In this document: piece by piece, positions 1-7,205 of the stretch
Numbering within the stretch: the stretch's first letter is position 1
Layout of the letters: every line of letters begins with the position of its first letter
Source: an uncultured Oscillospiraceae bacterium
GTDB taxonomy: Bacteria; Bacillota; Clostridia; Oscillospirales; Acutalibacteraceae
DNA: 18,096 nt
Reading direction: 5' to 3'
Assembly: GCA_902478455.1 (NCBI GenBank)
Contig: CABSLJ010000030.1
Location: 1-18,096 of the forward strand
Program-made: the position numbers and the translations under genes
Notes under the pieces: model-generated
What the model saw: only the letters and a program-made list of their open reading frames with translations
Databases searched by the model: none
Told to the model about the DNA's origin: nothing

Positions 1-32
1 GCTCCAACAACTTTCCGATGCGCCCTCTTCAC
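1..32 (-). CDS. possible start of a gene running off the left edge (partial)
   Basis: On the minus strand a GAGGAGA ribosome-site-like sequence (positions 45-39) lies six bases before a GTG codon at 32-30. From there the frame stays open to the window edge, reading MKRAHRKVVG. Only ten codons are visible, so no family can be assigned. It would run in the same direction as the biotin operon, about 180 bases beyond the bioA stop. The call rests only on the spacing of the ribosome site to the GTG and could be chance. Confidence 0.3.
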   Translation of the reverse strand, partial: MKRAHRKVVG

Positions 33-122
33 TGGCTCTCTCCTCGTGAGGCTCTGAATGCTTTCTCTGTCCAATATCTTTGACAATCCTACAAAACAAA
101 TCTGCGGGACGGCGGCAGGGCC

Positions 123-156
123 CGCCGCGCGTTGTCCCTCGGTCAACGGCGCGGCG
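123..156. other. GC-rich hairpin downstream of bioA
   Basis: The arms CGCCGCGCGTTG (123-134) and CAACGGCGCGGCG (144-156) pair with a single bulged base around a 9-base loop. It lies about 60 bases past the bioA stop. It has no run of T on either strand, so it is not a standard intrinsic terminator, although it could still slow or end the bio transcript. Apart from the possible gene start at the left edge, nothing else is recognisable in 1-215. Confidence 0.4.
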
Positions 157-215
157 CTTACCGTTTCGTCCTTCTGTCGGCGGCGACTTTTTCCCCTGCG
201 GCGAGGACCGTGCCG

Positions 216-1418
216 CTACGGATGGATAAACCACGCCTTCATTGTCTGCAGGACTTGAATCAGTTCATTTTCCCGGATCACATAAGGAACCATGGCGTAC
301 ATATACCGCAGGAATGGGCGACTGAACACGCCCCGTTCATAGGCAAACTGCTGGAATCCTTTGATTGTATCCGGATCATAAACCTCAATACACACACAAG
401 CGCCCAGAATGCGCACTTCTTTGATGCGCGGATCGGAGAAACCGGCCATCTCGCGCCGGGTGATCTCTTCTATCCTGCGGATTTTGGACATATAATCCTG
501 CTGTTCAAACAGTTCGATGGATTTCAGCGCCACACTGCAGGCCAAGGCGTTTCCCATGAAGGTGGGGCCGTGCATCAACGCATGAGAGGGATTTTCATCA
601 TAAAAGCCTTCAAACACTTTGCGGTTTGCCACTGTCACGGAATGGCCTATGTAGCCGCCGGTCAGCGCTTTGCCCAAAACAAGGATATCCGGCAAAACCC
701 GGTCGGCTACAAAACGATTTCCCGTTCGCCCGAATCCGGTGGCGACCTCGTCAAAAATAAGCAATACGCCATATTGATCGCAGAGTTCTCTGGCCCGCTC
801 CAGAAAAGAAACATCATACATCCGCATTCCGCCGGCCCCCTGAAGCAACGGCTCCACGAGAACGCAGTTGAGCCGGTCGTGATACGCTGCAAAGGCTTTT
901 TCCAACGCCTCGATTTTAGTGGGAATATGGACGACATTCCGGCTTTGCCCGTAGGCTTTCAAGACAAAATGGTAGTCCTCATCATCCCCCACCTCCATTG
1001 CCTTGAAGGTATCGCCGTGATAAGCATGCTCCAGCGCCAAAACCAGCGTCCTCTGTGTTTCTTCCCGGTTCACAAAATACTGGAGGGCCATTTTGAGCGC
1101 AACCTCTACCGCGACGCTGCCGGAATCGGAAAAGAAGCAGTAATCCAGATCTCCCGGCAGCCAGTTTTGCAGCTTATCAGACAGTTTCTGCACCGGTTCA
1201 TGGGTCAGCCCGCCCAGCATGACATGGGAGAACCGATTCAGCTGTGAGGCAATCGCCCCGTTGAGTTCCGGGTGCTTATATCCATGGATCACACTCCACC
1301 AGGAGGATACAGAGTCGATCAGTTTTTGATCTTCTGTATAGAGATAGACCCCTTCTGCATCTATGATTTTATAAGGGGCTTTCATGGTTTTCATCTGCTC
1401 GTATGGATACCAAATCAT
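216..1418 (-). CDS. bioA: adenosylmethionine-8-amino-7-oxononanoate aminotransferase (DAPA synthase)
   Basis: This is a PLP-dependent class III aminotransferase of 400 residues that converts KAPA to DAPA, the antepenultimate step of biotin synthesis. Family marks in order are WYPYEQM at 3-9, SSWW at 38-41, the FSDSGS phosphate-site motif near 96-101, YHGDTF at 133-138, EPLLQGAGGM near 189-198, the cofactor-ring Asp in IFDEV (D223), and the Schiff-base lysine in LGKALTGG (K250). The start is the ATG at 1418, five bases after GGAGAG. A longer frame reaches 1532 but would run far into bioD and adds no family sequence. It is the last gene of the operon, 14 bases after bioD. The amino donor (SAM or lysine) cannot be settled by eye; SAM is the usual one for this family. 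Confidence 0.95.
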   Translation of the reverse strand: MIWYPYEQMKTMKAPYKIIDAEGVYLYTEDQKLIDSVSSWWSVIHGYKHPELNGAIASQLNRFSHVMLGGLTHEPVQKLSDKLQNWLPGDLDYCFFSDSGSVAVEVALKMALQYFVNREETQRTLVLALEHAYHGDTFKAMEVGDDEDYHFVLKAYGQSRNVVHIPTKIEALEKAFAAYHDRLNCVLVEPLLQGAGGMRMYDVSFLERARELCDQYGVLLIFDEVATGFGRTGNRFVADRVLPDILVLGKALTGGYIGHSVTVANRKVFEGFYDENPSHALMHGPTFMGNALACSVALKSIELFEQQDYMSKIRRIEEITRREMAGFSDPRIKEVRILGACVCIEVYDPDTIKGFQQFAYERGVFSRPFLRYMYAMVPYVIRENELIQVLQTMKAWFIHP

Positions 1419-1432
1419 ATCGTCTCTCCATT

Positions 1433-2116
1433 CTATTCGTACAGCGCTTCCAAAACCTCGGGGGAGATATCCAACTCCGTATCTCCATCTTTCACAAAAG
1501 CGAGCACTTTCAAACCTGTCGCATACTCGCACATCAATTTATTGTCCTCATGCATCCGGTTGCCCGGTTCATAGCGGTTGAAAATGATGCCTTTCAGGAG
1601 GATATGACGAGTTTTCATATATTCCGCTGTCAGCGCGACTGCATTGATGGCGCCCAGTCCGGCGTCCGCGATCATCAAGCAGCTCATATTCCGACTTGCA
1701 ATAAAGTCTTCCAGCCAAATTTTCTGCTCGTCAAAGCGAAGGGGGCAAAGAATTCCGCCGGAGCCTTCCGCCGTTACATAATCGTATTGACCGGCAAGAG
1801 CGTCAAAGCCTTGCAGAACACGTTCCATATCCACTGCTCTCCCCTCCAGCTTGGCTGCCAGATGGGGCGAAACAGCCGCTTCATAAATGTACGGACACAT
1901 CTCCTCCAAAGGCTGTTGGATGCCCGAAACCGTTTTCACATACAGAGCATCCCCCGGGATCAAGCTGCCGTCAGGGCGGCGGTCATTGCCGCTCATAGCC
2001 GCTTTATAATAAGCGGTATTCTTCCCGTTTTTACACAGCTTCTTGAGAATCAAGCCTGTCACATAGGTTTTTCCCACATCCGTACCGGTTCCGGTGATAA
2101 ACAGGTTCTTACTCAT
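1433..2116 (-). CDS. bioD: dethiobiotin synthetase
   Basis: This ATP-dependent enzyme closes the ureido ring of DAPA with CO2 to give dethiobiotin. The protein has 227 residues, a normal length. The N-terminal P-loop reads GTGTDVGKT (residues 9-17). It is followed by the conserved lysine in YYKAAMSG, the AEGSGG segment and the GAINAVALT segment, all typical of BioD. The start ATG overlaps the bioB stop as ATGA (2113-2116), the classic sign of translational coupling, and GAGGTGG lies just upstream inside bioB. No defect is seen. It works between BioA, encoded next in the operon, and BioB, encoded just before it. Confidence 0.95.
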   Translation of the reverse strand: MSKNLFITGTGTDVGKTYVTGLILKKLCKNGKNTAYYKAAMSGNDRRPDGSLIPGDALYVKTVSGIQQPLEEMCPYIYEAAVSPHLAAKLEGRAVDMERVLQGFDALAGQYDYVTAEGSGGILCPLRFDEQKIWLEDFIASRNMSCLMIADAGLGAINAVALTAEYMKTRHILLKGIIFNRYEPGNRMHEDNKLMCEYATGLKVLAFVKDGDTELDISPEVLEALYE

Positions 2117-3075
2117 AAAATCCCCACCTCGTATTGCAGTTCCTTCAAAAGCGCCATATCCGTTTGAGAGGTGATGCCTGCCGTCGTCAGCATGTCTCCG
2201 GAAATTGCGGCGTTTGCCCCGGAAACAAAGCAGCTTTTGCCTTGGTCAGGCAGCAGACCCCTGCCGCCCGCGAGACGAATCGCCGCATCGGGCAGAATAA
2301 ACCGATAGACCGCCACAATCCGGCGCATATCGTCCTGGGTCAATTTCGGATTGTTTTCCAGGGGCGTGCCGGGGATTGGATTGAGCATATTCACCGGGAC
2401 GCTTTTGATCCCCAGTTCCCGCAGACAGAGCGCCATGTCGATTCTGTCCTCCGCCGTTTCCCCCAGGCCCATGATGCCGCCGCTGCATACGGAAAGTCCC
2501 TCCGCCTGCGCCGTGCGGATTGCTTCTATCTTTTCTTCAAATGTGTGGGTCGTACAAATACTGGGGAAGTTTCTGCGGGAGGTTTCCAGGTTATTGTGTA
2601 CTCTCGTCACACCGACCGCTTTGAGCTTCCGATAATTCTGTGCATCCAGCAGACCAACAGAAACACAGACGGAAATCCCGACTTTTTCTCTGATCTCCCG
2701 GACAGCTTGGCATATTTGCTCCACCTCCGTCCCCGACAGACGTTTGCCGGAGGTGACAATGGAATACCGCAGAATTCCCTGCTCGCGGTTGGTTTTCGCC
2801 CGAGCTACGATTTCCTCCACGGGAAGCAGAGAATACTCCGCCGCACAGGTGTGATGATACGCCGACTGCGCGCAGAATTTGCAGTTTTCAGAGCAGCGGC
2901 CGCTTTTCGCATTGATAATCGTGCAAATATCAAATCGATTGGAGCAAAAATGCCGACGGATGTTGTCTGCGCTTTCACAAAGCGCAGGAAGCGGCTGCTC
3001 ATACAAAAACATCGCTTCTTCCCTGCTCGTCTGCTGTCCATGTAAAACGCGGTTCGTTAATGTTTTCAGATTCAT
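2113..3075 (-). CDS. bioB: biotin synthase (radical SAM)
   Basis: BioB is a radical-SAM enzyme that inserts sulfur into dethiobiotin to give biotin. The 320-residue protein carries the SAM-cluster motif CSENCKFC (C61, C65, C68) after INAKSGR. It also has the BioB-typical HNNLETS segment, followed by the CTTHTFEEK stretch, and the NPIPGTPLE stretch. These segments are diagnostic, and the length is normal for the family. It is second in the operon, 10 bases after bioY, and overlaps bioD by 4 bases. The ribosome site is GAGGGA upstream of the ATG at 3075. Expression should follow the BirA-controlled promoter upstream of bioY. Confidence 0.96.
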   Translation of the reverse strand: MNLKTLTNRVLHGQQTSREEAMFLYEQPLPALCESADNIRRHFCSNRFDICTIINAKSGRCSENCKFCAQSAYHHTCAAEYSLLPVEEIVARAKTNREQGILRYSIVTSGKRLSGTEVEQICQAVREIREKVGISVCVSVGLLDAQNYRKLKAVGVTRVHNNLETSRRNFPSICTTHTFEEKIEAIRTAQAEGLSVCSGGIMGLGETAEDRIDMALCLRELGIKSVPVNMLNPIPGTPLENNPKLTQDDMRRIVAVYRFILPDAAIRLAGGRGLLPDQGKSCFVSGANAAISGDMLTTAGITSQTDMALLKELQYEVGIL

Positions 3076-3085
3076 TTCCAGTCCC

Positions 3086-3640
3086 TCACATTTTGTTGCT
3101 TCTCATCAGAGGAATCAGCCGCTTTCCAAGAAATGCGCCGAGAATACACAGCGCAATATCTCCCGGCACAGCCAAAATAAAACAGTATAAGAAGAGCGGC
3201 CACAGGCCGATTGGAGTGCCGAGATAGAAGTTGCTGATCAGGTAGTAATAGATCATTCCGAACAAATAGACCATTCCCAACCCGATGAAATTGGCGGCAA
3301 ACAGACGTTTATAGCTCGGATTTGAAACTTTATTGGCGATGATACCTGTAAAATAGGAAGCAACAGCAAAACCGATAATGTATCCAAAACTCGGCTTAAA
3401 AACATATGTCAAACCGCCTCCCTCCGCAAATACAGGCAACCCCAGCAGCCCCATTGCGATGTATATACCAACCGAAACGGCGCCGAGTTTTCCGCCCAGC
3501 ACAAGCCCCGCCATCATAGTAAACAGAAGCTGTAAGGTAAAAGGAACAACCGGTATCGGAATTTTGATAAATGCTCCCGCAATAATGAGCGCTACAAACA
3601 GGGAACACAACGCTAAATTTTTGGTTCTATCCGTTTCCAT
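3086..3640 (-). CDS. bioY: biotin transporter, BioY family (ECF S-component)
   Basis: BioY is the membrane substrate-binding subunit of energy-coupling-factor transporters and takes up biotin. The 184-residue protein has about six hydrophobic segments and the family marks PIPVVPFTLQ, GLLGLPVFAEGG and PSFGYIIGF. I chose the ATG at 3640 because AGGAGAG lies about ten bases before it. The frame is open up to 3724, but those extra 28 residues would be encoded over the promoter. It is the first gene of the operon. No ECF ATPase or T-component is in the window, so it either shares a housekeeping module encoded elsewhere or works alone, as has been proposed for some BioY proteins. Confidence 0.94.
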   Translation of the reverse strand: METDRTKNLALCSLFVALIIAGAFIKIPIPVVPFTLQLLFTMMAGLVLGGKLGAVSVGIYIAMGLLGLPVFAEGGGLTYVFKPSFGYIIGFAVASYFTGIIANKVSNPSYKRLFAANFIGLGMVYLFGMIYYYLISNFYLGTPIGLWPLFLYCFILAVPGDIALCILGAFLGKRLIPLMRSNKM

Positions 3641-3695
3641 CTTATCATTCTCTCCTGTTTGGAAAATAAATCCTGAGCATAAAACATACATGCTA

Positions 3696-3724
3696 AATAT
3701 AATATACGCGCCTCGAATTGTCAA
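3696..3724 (-). promoter_or_regulatory. sigma-70 promoter of the bioYBDA operon
   Basis: Read on the minus strand, TTGACA (3724-3719) is followed after exactly 17 bases by TATATT (3701-3696). That is a perfect -35 box and a near-perfect -10 box at ideal spacing. The bioY start lies about 55 bases downstream. The -35 box is inside the BirA-type palindrome, so repressor binding would block polymerase. Confidence 0.85.
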
Positions 3725-3752
3725 CTGATTTTAATTTATTGGTTGACAATTC
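3715..3752 (-). promoter_or_regulatory. BirA (biotin repressor) operator
   Basis: Two perfect 11-base inverted arms, GAATTGTCAAC (3715-3725) and GTTGACAATTC (3742-3752), flank an AT-rich spacer. The core TTGTCAACT, 14 bases, GGTTGACAA matches the known BirA operator layout of bacterial biotin operons. It covers the -35 box. The expected logic is repression by BirA-biotinyl-AMP when biotin is plentiful. The birA gene itself is not in the window. Confidence 0.9.
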
Positions 3753-3765
3753 ATCTAGAAATCCC

Positions 3766-3814
3766 AAACGACAAAACAGGGACGGCATGACCTTTTGACG
3801 TCATACCGTCCCTG
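3766..3814 (-). terminator. intrinsic terminator of the rubredoxin gene
   Basis: The 15-base arms 3777-3791 and 3800-3814 pair with one mismatch around an 8-base loop. On the minus strand the stem is followed by TGTTTTGTCGTTT (3777-3765). It lies about 60 bases beyond the stop of the minus-strand flavoprotein gene and separates it from the bio promoter. The plus-strand side has no T run. Confidence 0.8.
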
Positions 3815-3873
3815 AAAACAATATTTCTCCATAAAAACTTTTTACGTTCTGCGGCGGTCGTTTGTTTGCGGTC

Positions 3874-4527
3874 TCAGCCCTTTCTCTGGAAGACCGATTT
3901 GGGCGCGCCGCAAATGGGGCAGACCCAATCGTCGGGCAGTTCGTCGAAGGGTTCGTCGGGGTCGTTGTGGATGTAGCCGCAGATAGTGCAGACGTAGCTG
4001 TCCACCAGATCTTCGGTCGGCTTATTCTGCTGATAGGTCGGCGCGTTTTTGGGCGCCTGGCCTTTGATCACTCTGTGGTAATAGCTGTAGGTCATCGGCG
4101 TGCGGGCGTATTCCTCGCTGCCGGCGACGATCTGCGCCAGGAAGACGGTGTGAGTCTCGGTTTCCACGCTGCCCGTCACCTTGCAGAGGAACCAGCAGCA
4201 GATATTTTCCTTGAGCACGGGCGCACCCTCGCGCAGCACCTTGTAGCGCACGTTTTTGAGCTTGTCGGTATCCCGTCCGGAATTGAAGCCGAGCGCACCG
4301 ATCACCGTGCCGGAGGTGTCCTCAGACAGGACCGAAACGGTAAAAACGCCCTTCTTTTTGATGCATTCATTGGTGTAATTGTCATGATGGACGCTGACGG
4401 CCACCACGGCCGGCGAAGCCGTCACCTGGAAGACAGTATTGACGATGCAGGCGGTCGGCCGGGTCTCGCCCTCCACGCCGATGGCGTACATGCCGTAGGA
4501 CAGGGTGCGCAGGATATCTATATTCAT
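3874..4527 (-). CDS. hrb: high-molecular-weight rubredoxin: flavin reductase-like domain fused to rubredoxin
   Basis: The 217-residue fusion has an FMN-binding flavin-reductase-like split-barrel domain (residues 1-160), a short linker, and a C-terminal rubredoxin (about 176-217). The rubredoxin has two CxxCG knuckles (C180, C183, C203, C206) around DDWVCPICG. This layout matches Hrb of Moorella and related clostridia, which passes electrons from NADH to the flavodiiron protein FprA for O2 or NO reduction. The partner is inferred, because no fprA gene is in the window. The ATG at 4527 follows AAGGTGG. The gene is monocistronic, with its own terminator and a plausible promoter. The FMN-domain call rests on overall resemblance. 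The iron-site cysteines are certain. Confidence 0.88.
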   Translation of the reverse strand: MNIDILRTLSYGMYAIGVEGETRPTACIVNTVFQVTASPAVVAVSVHHDNYTNECIKKKGVFTVSVLSEDTSGTVIGALGFNSGRDTDKLKNVRYKVLREGAPVLKENICCWFLCKVTGSVETETHTVFLAQIVAGSEEYARTPMTYSYYHRVIKGQAPKNAPTYQQNKPTEDLVDSYVCTICGYIHNDPDEPFDELPDDWVCPICGAPKSVFQRKG

Positions 4528-4565
4528 CTCAAAACCACCTTTTCACAAACTACTATTTCCACTAC

Positions 4566-4595
4566 ATCATAGCACAAACGGCACACCGTATACAA
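4566..4595 (-). promoter_or_regulatory. putative promoter of the rubredoxin gene
   Basis: On the minus strand TTGTAT (4595-4590) is followed by 18 bases and then TATGAT (4571-4566), about 40 bases before the start codon. The -10 box is good. The -35 box matches four of six positions. Confidence 0.45.
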
Positions 4596-4715
4596 TATCT
4601 ATATGAAGGTTTTTTCAGATTATCCATACTTGTCCGGAATTTGGAAAATCGCCGCTTTTCTCTCCCGGCCGTCCTTGCGATTTTCGCCGATTGTTTTCCG
4701 ATTCTTCATAACGTA

Positions 4716-4746
4716 TTCGCAAATTCTCCGTCAAACGGTCTATAAT
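4716..4746 (+). promoter_or_regulatory. putative promoter of the SDR gene
   Basis: A perfect -10 box TATAAT lies at 4741-4746, about 60 bases before the SDR start codon. The only upstream candidate, TTCGCA (4716-4721), sits at a loose 19-base spacing and is a weak -35 match. The rest of 4600-4740 shows no recognisable gene. Confidence 0.45.
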
Positions 4747-4804
4747 AAAAATTGCAGAAAACAGCAGGATACCGTCTGGTTTTGAAAATGATGAGGTGTT
4801 TACC

Positions 4805-5797
4805 ATGCGTAAGATTTTAAATGCCGTCACCGGCGCAACCGGACACATCGGAACGGCGCTGACACAGATGCTTCTGGAGCGCGGCGAACGGGTGCGCGCT
4901 TTTGTGCTGCCGGGGGATGATCTGACGCCCCTCAAGGGGCTGGATGTGGAACTCGCCTACGGCAATGTGACCGATCTCCCCTCCCTTCTCCGGGCGTTTG
5001 ACGGGGCCGACCGGGTGTATCATCTGGCCGGAATGATTTCCATCTGGTCGGGGAAAAGCAAAAAGGTGTGGGAGGTCAACGTCGGGGGGACGCAGAATGT
5101 GGTGGAGGCCTGCCGGAAGGCGCACGTGGGCAGGCTCATCTACACCAGCTCGGTGCACGCCATCGCCGATCCGCCAAAGGGCGGCAGGATGACTGAAAGC
5201 GACGTCTTTGACCCCGCCAGGGTGCGCGGCATTTACGCCAAATCCAAGGCTGCCGCCACCGCCTGCGTGCTCAACGCCGCCGGCGAGGGGCTCGACGCGG
5301 TCGTGGTCCATCCGTCGGGCGTCATCGGTCCGTATGAGAACAAGCTGTCCAATCTGGGACAGCTGATTGTCAACTTCTCCAAGCGCAAGCTGCCGGCCTA
5401 CGTCAACGGCGGATACAATTTCGTCGACGTGCGCGACGTCGCCGCCGGCTGCATCGCGGCCGCCGAGCATGGAACCAAGGGAGAATGCTACATCCTTTCG
5501 GGAGAAAGCATGTCGGTCAAGGAGCTGATGGAGTGCCTCAACGAGACCACGGGCGTACCTGCCCCCAAGTGGAAGATGCCCCGTTTTCTGGCCATGCTGG
5601 CAGCCCCCTTCGCCGAGCTGGGGTACCGCATCCGCAAGACCCAGCCGTTATTTACCAGCTACTCCATCGCCACGCTCGCCACCAATCCCGAAATCAGCCA
5701 TGAAAAAGCCACGCGGGAGCTGGGCTACCAGCCGCGGCGGGTCACGCAGTCGATTCGGGACGCCTTTGAGTGGTTCAAGCAGACCGGCAGGCTCTGA
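4805..5797 (+). CDS. NAD(P)-dependent extended SDR, dihydroflavonol reductase / sugar epimerase-like
   Basis: This 330-residue Rossmann protein is of the extended short-chain dehydrogenase type. The cofactor loop is TGATGHIG (residues 9-16). The acidic and Asn positions of the fold follow (GNVTD near 53-57, HLAG at 73-76, VNVGGT near 91-96). The catalytic set is YTSS (113-116) and YAKSK (Y144, K148). Those residues establish oxidoreductase or epimerase chemistry, but the substrate cannot be read from the sequence. The general look is that of the dihydroflavonol-4-reductase-like group. I chose the ATG at 4805, six bases after GAGGTG. A GTG at 4796 overlaps that ribosome site. The gene stands alone, between its own promoter and a strong terminator, and marks the last host gene before the tail operon. 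Confidence 0.85.
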   Translation: MRKILNAVTGATGHIGTALTQMLLERGERVRAFVLPGDDLTPLKGLDVELAYGNVTDLPSLLRAFDGADRVYHLAGMISIWSGKSKKVWEVNVGGTQNVVEACRKAHVGRLIYTSSVHAIADPPKGGRMTESDVFDPARVRGIYAKSKAAATACVLNAAGEGLDAVVVHPSGVIGPYENKLSNLGQLIVNFSKRKLPAYVNGGYNFVDVRDVAAGCIAAAEHGTKGECYILSGESMSVKELMECLNETTGVPAPKWKMPRFLAMLAAPFAELGYRIRKTQPLFTSYSIATLATNPEISHEKATRELGYQPRRVTQSIRDAFEWFKQTGRL

Positions 5798-5848
5798 TCG
5801 GCCCCCGCGTTTCCCCGCATCCGCAGGAAAAAGAAAAAATACTTCCCT

Positions 5849-5886
5849 AAGGGGCCGTACTGTGAGAACAGCGCGGCCCCTTTTTT
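5849..5886 (+). terminator. intrinsic terminator of the SDR gene
   Basis: The arms AAGGGGCCG (5849-5857) and CGGCCCCTT (5874-5882) enclose a loop that can itself form CTGT/ACAG pairs. The right arm runs into TTTTTT (5881-5886). It lies about 50 bases past the SDR stop. Confidence 0.88.
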
Positions 5887-5968
5887 GCGCCCTCCGTCCT
5901 TGCGTGTGCATCCTCCTGAGGCGTCCGAGGCGGAAAGAATTCCCGCGCGCAAATTTTTTTTGCATTCG

Positions 5969-6011
5969 ACCGGATATTTGCTCTTTAGAGGACAAATATC
6001 CGGTCCTTTTT
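5969..6011 (+). terminator. second, orphan terminator-like hairpin
   Basis: Perfect 12-base arms ACCGGATATTTG (5969-5980) and CAAATATCCGGT (5993-6004) form a stem. The loop adds CTCT/AGAG pairs, and CCTTTTTG follows. No gene lies between this hairpin and the previous terminator, so it ends nothing that I can see. It may be the scar of a lost gene, a guard against read-through into the tail operon, or a late-gene regulatory element. Confidence 0.6.
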
Positions 6012-6020
6012 GCGGGTTAT

Positions 6021-6091
6021 TGTCAGAGGGTTTTCCAAGAAAGCCCCCTGACAGGAAAGATTTCCCACGCGCAACGGCCCCGGCCGGGGCC
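6021..6091. other. structured leader upstream of the tail operon
   Basis: A third hairpin pairs TGTCAG (6021-6026) with CTGACA (6048-6053), plus GGG with CCC. It is followed by a 16-base perfect palindrome, GGCCCCGGCCGGGGCC (6076-6091). I see no convincing sigma-70 promoter between 5887 and 6164. The stretch 5887-6164 holds no credible coding frame with a ribosome site. Confidence 0.4.
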
Positions 6092-6164
6092 CGCCCAGAA
6101 CGTGCGGCAAGGCGCTAAAAGCTGCATGGAAGAATCGTCACACAGACGTTAAATGGAGGTACCT

Positions 6165-6458
6165 ATGGCGGAAAAGCTGTTTACCCAGGAAGAAATCAAC
6201 CGGATTGTCGCCGGACGGCTGGGACGGGAGCGCGACCGGCTGGCGCGCGAGTACGAAAACAGCCTGAAACGCTGTATGGCCGCAATTCACCTAATGCTGC
6301 ACCAGGAAATGTGCTCGATGAAACGGGACCTGACGGCGGAAGCCGCCGAGCTGCCGGGAGACAACGGCGCTTTTGCAGCGCAGCGGCCGGAGGGAAGCCG
6401 TTTCCAGAGGCCGGCGGGAACCAAAAAGCAGCAGGGGGAGGTGAAGGTCGATGACTGA
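6165..6458 (+). CDS. small helical phage protein, DUF4355 / scaffold-like N-terminus
   Basis: This is a 97-residue charged protein. Its first part (FTQEEINRIVAGRLGRER, residues 5-22) resembles the N-terminal helix of DUF4355-type phage scaffold proteins. The rest has no motif I recognise and ends in a basic, Gln/Gly-rich tail. I chose the ATG at 6165, five bases after GGAGG. An upstream in-frame ATG at 6153 overlaps that ribosome site. It is the first gene of the tail operon and overlaps the next gene by 8 bases. If it was once a capsid scaffold, it is now separated from any capsid gene. A transcription or assembly accessory role is equally possible. Confidence 0.6.
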   Translation: MAEKLFTQEEINRIVAGRLGRERDRLAREYENSLKRCMAAIHLMLHQEMCSMKRDLTAEAAELPGDNGAFAAQRPEGSRFQRPAGTKKQQGEVKVDD

Positions 6459-6669
6459 ATCCGTGCGGGTCGCCTGTCTGCTGGACAGGTACTGGGACCC
6501 CGCCGAAAAAGCCTATGCGGGCGTTGAGAAGGTCGGAACACTGCTGGAGATCGCCACGCAGAGCGCCGAGGAAGACGCCGGCAGGCTGATCCCTGTGGGA
6601 ATTGTCCTGATGGACGACAACACATTCCAAAGCGTTCCCATGGAATTTTTGAAAAAAGCAACCGCTTAA
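6451..6669 (+). CDS. small phage-operon protein of unknown function
   Basis: This 72-residue acidic protein has no signal peptide, no membrane segment and no recognised motif. It starts at an ATG inside the end of the previous gene (ATGACTGA overlap), behind GGGGGAGGTG, which supports coupled translation. The second half (IPVGIVLMDDNTFQSVPMEF) reads like a compact beta-rich segment. Its position directly before the tail tube gene is where head-tail joining or tail-completion proteins normally lie, but the sequence does not let me assign one. Confidence 0.6.
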   Translation: MTESVRVACLLDRYWDPAEKAYAGVEKVGTLLEIATQSAEEDAGRLIPVGIVLMDDNTFQSVPMEFLKKATA

Positions 6670-6698
6670 AAAAGAGAAATAAAAAGGAGTAAAAGAAA

Positions 6699-7124
6699 AT
6701 GACCAGACTTTCTGCAAACAACACCAAGATGTATTACAAAAACACCGGGGCCGAGCCCGAGTTCGTCGAACTCGAGTATCTGATGGAAGTGCCGGAATTC
6801 GGCGGCGCGCCGGAGAAGATCGACGTCACCGTGCTTTCCGACAAGGTCAAAAAGTACGTGCCTGGCATCATCGATCTGGGCGATCTCGTCTTCAAGTTCC
6901 TGTATGACAACAGCTCCGAGACGGCCAACTTCCGCGTCCTCAAGGGCATGGAGGAGGATGGCGCCGCCGTCACCTTCAAGATCGAATATCCCGACGGCAC
7001 CGCCCACCAGTTCGACGCCGTTCCGTCCGTGAAGATGGACGCCGGCGCCATCAACGGCGCGCTCACCTTCAGCGCCACCATGGTCCTGCAGAGCGACATC
7101 ACCGTTACCAACCCCACTGCCTGA
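6699..7124 (+). CDS. major tail tube protein
   Basis: This 141-residue protein resembles the tail tube subunits of TP901-1-like siphophages. It has a beta-rich body with an acidic N-terminal part (YLMEVPEFGG, EKIDVTVLSD near 27-48), a KFLYDNS segment, and a closing ITVTNPT strand. Subunits of this type stack as hexamer rings to form the tube. The gene follows AAAAAGGAG and is followed by its own partial terminator, as expected for a product needed in large excess over the other tail proteins. The next genes, the chaperone pair and tape measure, are its standard neighbours. I see no sheath gene, so the tail is of the flexible, non-contractile type. Confidence 0.85.
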   Translation: MTRLSANNTKMYYKNTGAEPEFVELEYLMEVPEFGGAPEKIDVTVLSDKVKKYVPGIIDLGDLVFKFLYDNSSETANFRVLKGMEEDGAAVTFKIEYPDGTAHQFDAVPSVKMDAGAINGALTFSATMVLQSDITVTNPTA

Positions 7125-7148
7125 TCCGGATCGGGCAATTTACGAAAC

Positions 7149-7182
7149 GGGGGCCGGCTGCTCGGCCGGTCCCCTCATTTTT
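7149..7182 (+). terminator. attenuating terminator after the tail tube gene
   Basis: GGGGGCCGG (7149-7157) pairs with CCGGTCCCC (7166-7174), with one G-U wobble and one further inner pair. It is followed by TCATTTTT. It lies inside the operon, 25 bases past the tube stop, and probably lets only part of the transcripts reach the chaperone and tape-measure genes. Confidence 0.7.
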
Positions 7183-7205
7183 AACTTGAAAGGAAGTCCA
7201 TATCT

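Noticed and set aside
132..1247. Long plus-strand open frame opposite bioA
   Set aside because: It has no ribosome site or family resemblance and is fully explained as the complement of bioA.
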